From: an uncultured Selenomonas sp.
Lineage (GTDB): Bacteria > Bacillota > Negativicutes > Selenomonadales > Selenomonadaceae
NCBI GenBank assembly: GCA_945494195.1
Contig: CALYVJ010000040.1
Coordinates: forward strand, 1 to 10,223
Direction: 5' to 3'
DNA: 10,223 nucleotides
The notes under the pieces are model-generated. The model searched no databases. It saw only the letters and a program-made list of their open reading frames with translations, and was not told the DNA's origin. Of this stretch, positions 1 through 5,938 are shown one piece after another. The position numbers were made by a program, and so were the translations under genes. Positions within the stretch are counted from its first letter, which is position 1. Each line of letters opens with the position of its first letter.

Positions 1-1
1 T

Positions 2-847
2 TTTATTGCCACGGCATTGGCGGTTTCCTATGCGGGAGCAACGCCGGTATTTGTAGAGCCGGTATTGGAAACATTTAACATTGATGCGTCCAGAATTGAA
101 GCGGCGATTACGTCGAAAACTAAGGCCATTATGACTGTGCAGTTGCAGGGGCGTTGTTGTGATATGGATGAAATCAATCGTATTGCAAAAAAACATGGAT
201 TGAAAGTTATTGAAGATGCTGCCCAAGCGCATGGTGCAAAATATAAAGGGAAAAAGGCTGGTGCATTAGGAGATGCAGCTGGATTCAGCTTTTATCCGGG
301 CAAGAATCTTGGTGCTTTAGGGGATGGTGGCTGCGTCACGACCAATGATGACGAATTGGCAGCAAAAGTCCGTGCCCTTGGCAATTATGGTTCGGATTAT
401 AAGTATCATCATATCTATAAAGGGACGAATAGCCGTCTGGATGAAATGCAGGCGGCTTTCCTGCGTGTGAAACTCCCGCACTTGGAAAAATGGAATGAAG
501 CTCGTCGTCAAGTGGCTGCCAGATACTTGTCCGAAATTAAAAATCCTCTGATAAAACTGCCCTTGCCAACTTCTGAAGAATATGAACATATCTATCACGT
601 GTTTGTTATCCGTTGCGATAAGCGGGATGAATTGGAAAAATATCTGTTGGATAATGGAATCCATACGGTGAAGCATTATCCCATACCGATGCATATGCAG
701 GGGGCTTATGCGGATTTGCATATTGCGGAAGGCGCATTGCCCATTGCAGAAGAAATCAGTCGGACGGTATTGAGTATACCGATGTATTATGGAATGCGTG
801 ATGATCAAGTCGATTATGTAATCGATAAATTAAATGAATTTGCATAA
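2..847 (+). CDS. DegT/DnrJ/EryC1/StrS-family sugar aminotransferase, 5' end missing (FdtB/QdtB-like)
   Basis: This is a PLP-dependent aminotransferase of nucleotide-sugar biosynthesis, acting in the cytoplasm on a keto-sugar bound to dTDP or UDP. The frame is open from base 2 ([17 protein letters not shown]), so the TTG at 17 is not the true start; roughly the first 85 residues of a typical 365-residue protein lie outside the window. Visible family features, numbered from codon 17, are the EDAAQAHG block whose Asp67 contacts the pyridine nitrogen, and [15 protein letters not shown], whose Lys96 forms the PLP Schiff base. The stretch [14 protein letters not shown] followed by [12 protein letters not shown] resembles, from memory, the FdtB/QdtB enzymes that make 3-amino-3,6-dideoxyhexoses (Fuc3N/Qui3N); that substrate is an inference. 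It ends 47 nt before the first acyltransferase gene and is probably in the same operon, so the locus likely builds and acylates an amino-sugar-containing glycan. Confidence 0.93.
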   Translation, partial: FIATALAVSYAGATPVFVEPVLETFNIDASRIEAAITSKTKAIMTVQLQGRCCDMDEINRIAKKHGLKVIEDAAQAHGAKYKGKKAGALGDAAGFSFYPGKNLGALGDGGCVTTNDDELAAKVRALGNYGSDYKYHHIYKGTNSRLDEMQAAFLRVKLPHLEKWNEARRQVAARYLSEIKNPLIKLPLPTSEEYEHIYHVFVIRCDKRDELEKYLLDNGIHTVKHYPIPMHMQGAYADLHIAEGALPIAEEISRTVLSIPMYYGMRDDQVDYVIDKLNEFA

Positions 848-894
848 AATACCAGAGGGATGCTTATATTACACAATATGTGAGGAGAATTTAG

Positions 895-2232
895 GTGTTA
901 TTTAATTCGTATGAGTTTATTTTGCTCTTTTTGCCCCTTACCTTTGCGGGCTTTTTTGCATTAGGGCATGGTGGACAGAAACGTGCGGCTACGCTTTGGC
1001 TGGTGCTGGCGTCGTTTTTCTTTTATGGATATTGGGATGTTCGCTATGTGCCGTTGCTTTTTGCTTCGATCAGTTTTAACTATCTTGTGGGGAGGCAGTT
1101 GGAGCGTTGCAATGGCAATCGGGTATGGCTGACTTTTGGTATTGTTGTGAATGTCCTATTGTTAGGGTATTTCAAGTATACAGATTTTTTCCTAGGTACG
1201 GTGAATGCTTTGGCGGGGGCCGATATGTTTGATTTGCCACATATAGTCCTGCCACTTGGTATTTCGTTTTTTACCTTTACGCAGACTGCGTATTTAGTGG
1301 ATGCGTATCGGGGCGAGGCACGGAACGAATCTTTCCTGACGTATCTGGAATTTGTTACGATTTTTCCGCATTTGATTGCTGGGCCAATCATCAATCACAA
1401 GGAAATGATTCCGCAGTTCATTGCGGATAAAACGTTCCGTATCAACTATGACAATATTGCTCGTGGCTTGACGATTTTTACCATGGGCTTGTTTAAAAAG
1501 GTGGTTATAGCAGATAAACTGGCTATTTATGCGAATGAGGCATTCAGCCATGCGGATTCGCTGACTTGTGTGCAGGCATGGCTGGGCGCTTTGTCGTATA
1601 CGCTGCAATTGTACTTTGATTTTTCTGGGTATAGCGAAATGGCCATTGGATTAGCGTTGTTATTCAATCTGGATATGCCCGTCAACTTTAATTCCCCTTA
1701 TCAGTCGCGAAGCATTATTGATTTTTGGCGGCGTTGGCATATGACGTTAGGCTTGTGGGTAAAGAATTACCTCTATATTCCGATGGGCGGTAATCGTCAT
1801 GGTGAGTTCAGGAAGATGCGGAATCTTTTTGTATCCATGCTGATAATCGGTTTATGGCATGGTGCTGGATGGACTTTTGTAATCTGGGGGGGGATGCATG
1901 GCGCTTTGCTGATGCTCAATCATGCTTGGCGTAAAGCTGGCATCGCACTGCCCAAAGTGTTGAATTGGGGGATGACATTCCTTTGTGTGGTAATTTGCTG
2001 GGTGTTTTTCCGTGCGGGAAGTGTCCATGAAGCTATGCAGGTATTAGGCAGCATGGCCGATTATCAAAGTCTCCTAGGCGCTCATGGCAAGGAGAGCAGA
2101 CATTTACTGGAAATGATTGGCATGGTAGCATTATTGGCATTTGTGCCGAATCCCTTGGTGTTGATGAAGAAATTCACAGCGAATAATAAATGGCTGATAG
2201 TCACAGCAGCAATGCTGGTTTGGGCTATGTGA
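895..2232 (+). CDS. AlgI-like MBOAT O-acyltransferase 1, C-terminally truncated by in-frame stops
   Basis: This is a multi-spanning membrane O-acyltransferase that would move an acetyl (or other acyl) group from a cytoplasmic thioester across the membrane for esterification of a surface glycan. The start is GTG at 895, placed 7 nt after GAGGAG (882-887). It opens with MLFNSYEFI, typical of the AlgI branch, and contains GYFKY, LPLGISFFTFTQTAYLVD, DFSGYSEMAIG, FWRRWHMTLG (His282) and GLWHGAGWTFVIWGGMHG with the family's catalytic His at 322. The product is 445 residues against 482 for its paralogue at 3351. It lacks an internal stretch of about 25 residues near residue 390, and it stops at TGA 2230-2232. 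Reading on in frame gives NLNNYSEFL, a TAG, then FQF and TAA at 2272, matching the paralogue's end codon for codon. The C-terminal acyl-shuttle motif is therefore lost, so the protein is probably non-functional unless the stops are read through. Confidence 0.9.
   Translation: MLFNSYEFILLFLPLTFAGFFALGHGGQKRAATLWLVLASFFFYGYWDVRYVPLLFASISFNYLVGRQLERCNGNRVWLTFGIVVNVLLLGYFKYTDFFLGTVNALAGADMFDLPHIVLPLGISFFTFTQTAYLVDAYRGEARNESFLTYLEFVTIFPHLIAGPIINHKEMIPQFIADKTFRINYDNIARGLTIFTMGLFKKVVIADKLAIYANEAFSHADSLTCVQAWLGALSYTLQLYFDFSGYSEMAIGLALLFNLDMPVNFNSPYQSRSIIDFWRRWHMTLGLWVKNYLYIPMGGNRHGEFRKMRNLFVSMLIIGLWHGAGWTFVIWGGMHGALLMLNHAWRKAGIALPKVLNWGMTFLCVVICWVFFRAGSVHEAMQVLGSMADYQSLLGAHGKESRHLLEMIGMVALLAFVPNPLVLMKKFTANNKWLIVTAAMLVWAM
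1720..1806 (+). repeat. Direct repeat copy A, conserved core of the duplicated MBOAT genes
   Basis: These 87 nt align without gaps to 4173-4259, with about nine mismatches by hand count, several not third-position. They encode the DFWRRWHMTLG to GGNRHGE segment. The similarity marks paralogy and is a possible site for recombination or gene conversion between the two MBOAT genes; recombination here would delete SGNH protein 1 and fuse the MBOATs. Confidence 0.7.
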
Positions 2233-2274
2233 AACTTGAATAATTATTCCGAGTTTCTTTAGTTCCAATTTTAA
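2230..2274 (+). pseudogene. In-frame remnant of the C-terminus of MBOAT 1 (two nonsense codons)
   Basis: The codons after the MBOAT 1 stop continue in the same frame as stop(TGA 2230), NLNNYSEFL, stop(TAG 2260), FQF, then TAA 2272-2274. The intact paralogue ends YKMDTYTEFLYFQF. Counting from the shared F-x-A-N start (FTAN in copy 1, FKAN in copy 2), both run exactly 33 codons with no gap, so both stops sit where the paralogue has Tyr. The natural stop is evidently the TAA at 2272, lying 1 nt before the next gene's Shine-Dalgarno GAGGG, which is normal operon spacing. This is direct sequence evidence for decay of the 3' end. Confidence 0.85.
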
Positions 2275-2275
2275 A

Positions 2276-2280
2276 GAGGG
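2276..2280 (+). promoter_or_regulatory. Ribosome-binding site GAGGG that selects the ATG at 2290
   Basis: GAGGG directly abuts an ATG at 2281, leaving no spacer, but sits 9 nt upstream of a second in-frame ATG at 2290 followed by two lysine codons. The other genes here use 5 to 9 nt spacers, so initiation at 2290 is favoured, giving MKKYVFRLLG and then a membrane anchor. Confidence 0.7.
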
Positions 2281-2289
2281 ATGAGCAGA

Positions 2290-3291
2290 ATGAAAAAATA
2301 CGTTTTCCGTTTGTTGGGGATATTTTTGCTGGCTATGTTTGGAACTATGGCTTGCAATTATATTTTTGATTCTTCTGGCGTTTTTAATACGGATTTTAGT
2401 GTCAAGCGTGTGGAACCTAATCAGCATTTTGTAAAGATGCGATATATATTTTCTAATCCGGAAAAATATAATGCATTTTGCTTTGGTTCATCGCGTATTG
2501 GTAATATCGATTTGAATAAAATTGATAATGGCCTGCGTTATTATAATATGACGTATTCGGAAGGGTTACCAGAAGAGTGGCTGCTTGATTTGCAGGATAT
2601 GGTAAAACATGGTGTCAGTATCAAGCAGGTTATGATTGGTTTGGATGATTTTTCGATACGAGTAGATCCGAAACAGCATGAAAATGATTTGTTAAGAGTT
2701 CCTTATCGGGACGACACATTATGGAAGACTTATGCGTTATATTTACTGAAAAAACCAAAGTTGAAAAAGGAAGATGCCAGCAGAGGCAGTGTTTATGATA
2801 TATATGGATCAGGAAGACCGCTGCATCCGGAAGTGGATAAATATATCGAAGCCAATGTAGAAAAACATCTTCAGGATGAACGCTTTTCGAAACCGTATGA
2901 ATATAAGGGGAATCGGATAGCCGAAACCATGGAAAGCCTTACAAAACTAAAGGAACTCTGTGATGATAATGGGATTGAGTTGCTCGTTTTCGTTAATCCT
3001 GTTAATGCGGTTACCTATCGTAGCAATGATATATCGGAGCTTAACGAGTTCAAATATCAGTTGGCTCAGTTGACCAATTACTATGATTTCAGCGGCTTGA
3101 ATGAGATTACGACCAATAATTACTATTATTATGAAACAAGTCATTATCGGCCAATGGTCGGCGATATGATTGTAGATCGGATATTCCATAATGGTCAAAG
3201 GAATTTCGGCGTGCTAGTGACGAAGGATAATGTCAAGGAGCATTTGCAAAAGCTGGAAGAAGAGCTGGATATTAAGGGGAGTATAGAATAA
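2290..3291 (+). CDS. Membrane-anchored SGNH-fold acyltransferase partner 1
   Basis: This is probably the extracytoplasmic partner of an MBOAT, taking the acyl group onto a catalytic Ser and passing it to the glycan, as AlgX/AlgJ, PatB and DltD do. It has 333 residues from ATG 2290. MKK and a hydrophobic run (about residues 5-22) form a signal anchor; the rest is soluble and Tyr-rich. FGSSR provides the block I serine at residue 68 (the GDS position). Near the C-terminus, YYYYETSHYRPMVGD provides the paired Glu282-x-x-His285, with Glu where SGNH proteins more often have Asp; as I recall, Glu is common in this polysaccharide-associated subgroup. VFVNPVNAV is a core strand. The sequence is intact, sits 15 nt after the natural end of MBOAT 1, and ends 59 nt before MBOAT 2. 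A short Lys/Glu-rich tail follows the catalytic His. The SGNH assignment rests on motifs only, and the glycan acceptor is unknown. Confidence 0.75.
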   Translation: MKKYVFRLLGIFLLAMFGTMACNYIFDSSGVFNTDFSVKRVEPNQHFVKMRYIFSNPEKYNAFCFGSSRIGNIDLNKIDNGLRYYNMTYSEGLPEEWLLDLQDMVKHGVSIKQVMIGLDDFSIRVDPKQHENDLLRVPYRDDTLWKTYALYLLKKPKLKKEDASRGSVYDIYGSGRPLHPEVDKYIEANVEKHLQDERFSKPYEYKGNRIAETMESLTKLKELCDDNGIELLVFVNPVNAVTYRSNDISELNEFKYQLAQLTNYYDFSGLNEITTNNYYYYETSHYRPMVGDMIVDRIFHNGQRNFGVLVTKDNVKEHLQKLEEELDIKGSIE

Positions 3292-3350
3292 TATCCTGAT
3301 TAAAGATATATTCGTGGATGATTTGATAACATGAATAGTGGAGGTGCAAT

Positions 3351-4799
3351 TTGTTATTTAATTCATATGAATTTATTTTCGTATATTTGCCATTGAATTT
3401 TGCGGTGTATTTCTTATTAGCTAGGTATCGATTGACTCGTGGGGCTACTGCTTGGTTGGTAATAGCATCGCTAGGCTTTTATGGGTATTGGGATGTTCGG
3501 TACGTACCGCTGTTATTGGCATCGATTTGTTTTAACTTTTTGATTGGTCGTTGGATTGAGCGGAGCCAGTCAAAGAAAGCTGTTTTGACCTTGGGGATAG
3601 TGGTCAATGTATGTCTGCTTGGGTATTTCAAGTATATGGGATTTTTTGTGGAGACGTTTGATTTTGTCTTTGGGGCAGGATATTCGATTCCCCAGATTGT
3701 TCTGCCGTTAGGTATCTCGTTCTTTACGTTTACCCAGACCGCTTATTTGATTGATGCTTATCGTGGTGAGACGAAGCATTATTCCTTTGTTACGTATTGT
3801 CTGTTTGTAACGATATTTCCACATCTGATAGCTGGACCGATTATTAATCATAAGGTGATGATTCCGCAATTTTCGCGGTTGTGTAATTTTGTGATAAACT
3901 ATCAGAATATAGCCGCTGGCTTGGCATTATTCAGCATGGGGCTTTTCAAGAAGGTGGTTATTGCAGATAAATTGTCGCCCTGGGTCAATGAGTTCTTTTC
4001 GCAGGCAGATGCTTTGACCTTTGTGGAGGCCTGGGCAGCTGCTTTGGGATATACGTTTCAATTGTATTTCGATTTTTCTGCTTACTCAGAGATGGCGATT
4101 GGTTTAGGGTTGCTGTTCAATTTGCGTTTCCCGCAGAACTTTGATTCTCCGTATCAGTCGCTTTCGATAATCGATTTTTGGCGTCGTTGGCATATGACGT
4201 TAGGCTCGTGGGTAAAATATTATTTGTATATTCCGCTGGGCGGTAATCGCCATGGTGAGTGGCGAAAGATGCGAAATCTGTTTGTGTCTATGGCGATTAT
4301 TGGCCTTTGGCATGGTGCGGGCTGGACGTTTGTGATTTGGGGTTGTATGCATGGTGTGTTACTGATGATTAACCATCAATGGCGGCGGTTGCATATTTCT
4401 TTGCCCAAAATCATTTGTTGGGGTCTCACGTTTGTTTGCGTGGTGATCGCCTGGGTATTTTTCCGGGCAGCAACGGTGAATGAGGCGTTGGTGATACTAG
4501 CGGCTATGACGGATATTTATCAGATTGTCTTGCCGGAGAATGGTTCATTTATCAAATATATGGCTTGGGCACAGCCGTTTGGGGTTACGTTTGCGACGTG
4601 GCATCATATGGAGCCTCTCAATCGTATACTTTGGCAGTTATTAGGATTGGGCGTATTGTTAGCTGTTATGCCAAATCCAATTCGTTTATTGCCGAGGTTT
4701 AAAGCTAATTGGGGCTGGTTTGTTTTGACGTTGACGCTCTTGTTGGTTGCTTTGTATAAAATGGATACTTATACGGAGTTCCTGTATTTTCAGTTTTAA
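3351..4799 (+). CDS. AlgI-like MBOAT O-acyltransferase 2 (complete, with C-terminal FLYFQF motif)
   Basis: This is a paralogue of the gene at 895 with the same role. It starts at TTG 3351, 6 nt after GGAGG (3340-3344), and encodes 482 residues, a normal length for the AlgI branch. It carries MLFNSYEFI, GYFKY, LPLGISFFTFTQTAYLID, DFSAYSEMAIG, FWRRWHMTLG (His281) and GLWHGAGWTFVIWG with the catalytic His321. It ends MDTYTEFLYFQF. A C-terminal F-x-Y-F-x-F-like hexapeptide fused to MBOATs is known, from work on the Dlt pathway and its relatives, to carry the acyl group on its Tyr to the partner transferase; Tyr479 would be that residue. The ATG of the following SGNH gene lies 9 nt downstream and its Shine-Dalgarno overlaps this stop, so the two are translationally linked. 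Strong DNA similarity to copy 1 points to tandem duplication. Confidence 0.95.
   Translation: MLFNSYEFIFVYLPLNFAVYFLLARYRLTRGATAWLVIASLGFYGYWDVRYVPLLLASICFNFLIGRWIERSQSKKAVLTLGIVVNVCLLGYFKYMGFFVETFDFVFGAGYSIPQIVLPLGISFFTFTQTAYLIDAYRGETKHYSFVTYCLFVTIFPHLIAGPIINHKVMIPQFSRLCNFVINYQNIAAGLALFSMGLFKKVVIADKLSPWVNEFFSQADALTFVEAWAAALGYTFQLYFDFSAYSEMAIGLGLLFNLRFPQNFDSPYQSLSIIDFWRRWHMTLGSWVKYYLYIPLGGNRHGEWRKMRNLFVSMAIIGLWHGAGWTFVIWGCMHGVLLMINHQWRRLHISLPKIICWGLTFVCVVIAWVFFRAATVNEALVILAAMTDIYQIVLPENGSFIKYMAWAQPFGVTFATWHHMEPLNRILWQLLGLGVLLAVMPNPIRLLPRFKANWGWFVLTLTLLLVALYKMDTYTEFLYFQF
4173..4259 (+). repeat. Direct repeat copy B, conserved core of the duplicated MBOAT genes
   Basis: This is the partner of 1720-1806 at an offset of 2453 nt. 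It lies within MBOAT 2 and encodes the same catalytic-core segment. Confidence 0.7.
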
Positions 4800-4803
4800 G
4801 GAG
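4798..4803 (+). promoter_or_regulatory. Ribosome-binding site AAGGAG selecting ATG 4809
   Basis: AAGGAG overlaps the TAA stop of MBOAT 2 (4797-4799). An in-frame GTG at 4803 lies inside the site and cannot be its start; the ATG at 4809, 5 nt downstream, is the supported start (MNSKRFVLG). Confidence 0.75.
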
Positions 4804-4808
4804 TGAAC

Positions 4809-5642
4809 ATGAATAGTAAGCGTTTTGTGCTGGGAATCGTTAGTATTGTCGGTGGATTAATTGTAGCGATTTGGGTGTTGGCCTGGATTTTGCCAGAGGC
4901 CTATTATATGAGTGTAGAATATGGTGTATGGATGCAGCAAAAAGATTATACGCAAAGCCATCATGAAGGACGGCCAATCTTGCTGTTAGGTGATTCGCGT
5001 ATGAAAATAGATGTAAATCCGCAGAATTTAGGCCGGGACGCGTATAGTTTGGCTTTGGCTGGTAGCACTCCTATCGAAGCGTATTATTCGTTGCAACGTT
5101 ATTTAAAGAATAATGATACTCCATCGGCCGTAATTATTGGTTATGCACCGACGCATTTGATGCATATGGAAAACTATACCAATAGAGGGATGTATTTTCA
5201 TTATTATGATTTAGAGACAACGGATGAAATTAATGCTAATATTTTGCGGCTTGGTGGTAAAGATTATCGGGCAGAGGCATTGCAGCATGAGTATCGGTTG
5301 CCGATTATCTATTTAAAGGGAATCTTGCATAGTATCGGTAAAGGCAATGTTGAGATCAATAAGAAATCTTATCAGGATGCGGTTTCGTTGTCTGGTGGAA
5401 TGATATTAAATGGTACGATTGCAGCGGATAAAGAAGTGATACCAGAGGAGACGAAGGATGCTGGATTTGTTGTGCTCCCCATTTTGGACTATTATTTACG
5501 GACTACGATTGAGTTGTGCCAGCAAAATAACATTCCAGTTAGTATCATTCAATTACCGATGAGTGAGTATGGGGTGTCAAGGTTAAAGCAGGCTGGATAC
5601 TACGGAGAATATCAACAATATATGCAGAAATTGCATGATTAG
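4809..5642 (+). CDS. Membrane-anchored SGNH-fold acyltransferase partner 2, truncated by an in-frame TAG
   Basis: This would be the extracytoplasmic partner of MBOAT 2. From ATG 4809 it has a basic N-terminus and a transmembrane anchor (about residues 6-27), then LLGDSRMKID with the block I catalytic Ser63 in a textbook GDS, LALAGSTPIEAYYSLQRYL, and a core strand VSIIQLPMS. Translation stops at TAG 5640-5642 after KLHD (277 residues). The same frame continues for 40 sense codons to TAA 5763 and contains FADGSHLN, the SGNH block V with Asp297-x-x-His300 (counting the stop as codon 278). Without that dyad the protein should be inactive. As the gene is otherwise clean, the nonsense change looks recent, unless it is a sequencing error or is suppressed. 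It is only distantly similar to SGNH protein 1, so the two modules did not arise by simple duplication of a gene pair. Confidence 0.85.
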   Translation: MNSKRFVLGIVSIVGGLIVAIWVLAWILPEAYYMSVEYGVWMQQKDYTQSHHEGRPILLLGDSRMKIDVNPQNLGRDAYSLALAGSTPIEAYYSLQRYLKNNDTPSAVIIGYAPTHLMHMENYTNRGMYFHYYDLETTDEINANILRLGGKDYRAEALQHEYRLPIIYLKGILHSIGKGNVEINKKSYQDAVSLSGGMILNGTIAADKEVIPEETKDAGFVVLPILDYYLRTTIELCQQNNIPVSIIQLPMSEYGVSRLKQAGYYGEYQQYMQKLHD

Positions 5643-5765
5643 TATGGCATTTTTGTTGAAACGGATATTCCGGTATATGAACATGATGAATTTGCAGATG
5701 GATCACATTTGAATGTCGAAGGCACGCATCGTTTTACAGTTTGTTTGCAGCAAAAATTACAGTAA
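5643..5765 (+). pseudogene. Stranded C-terminus of SGNH protein 2 with the catalytic Asp-x-x-His
   Basis: The 40 codons directly after the TAG read YGIFVETDIPVYEHDEF, then ADGSHLNVEGTHRF, and end in TAA at 5763-5765. DGSHLN followed by Gly is the classic SGNH block V. No start codon with a ribosome-binding site precedes it, so it is the severed end of the upstream gene, not a separate gene. Confidence 0.85.
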
Positions 5766-5883
5766 TATGTAATTCTAAGTGACAGGTCGAAGGCGTATAT
5801 TGTGTGAACCTGGGAGAATAGGATAATGTGTGGTATGATGGTTATGTCCTCCTTAGCGAAAAGATATATGATTACTTACTTTG

Positions 5884-5892
5884 TGCTATAAT
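5884..5892 (+). promoter_or_regulatory. Extended -10 promoter for the LTA-synthase-like gene
   Basis: TGCTATAAT is a perfect extended -10 (TG, one base, TATAAT at 5887-5892), in the only sizeable gap before the gene at 5939. No good -35 lies 16-18 nt upstream, which an extended -10 does not require. Transcription would start near 5899, giving a leader of about 40 nt with AAGGA at 5925-5929. A weaker extended -10 (TGGTATGAT) lies at 5831-5839. The gap 5766-5938 shows no convincing terminator, so read-through from the acylation operon is possible. Confidence 0.6.
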
Positions 5893-5938
5893 TATACGAA
5901 GAAAAGTTGGTTGTGCATCTTTTTAAGGATAGGTTATT

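Noticed and set aside
317..808. Minus-strand open frame within the aminotransferase
   Set aside because: It is opposite a well-conserved coding sequence, has no recognisable motifs and no credible ribosome-binding site.
5643..5765. A small independent gene after the TAG of SGNH protein 2
   Set aside because: It has no start codon with a ribosome-binding site and carries SGNH block V in the same frame as the upstream gene, so it is the severed C-terminus.
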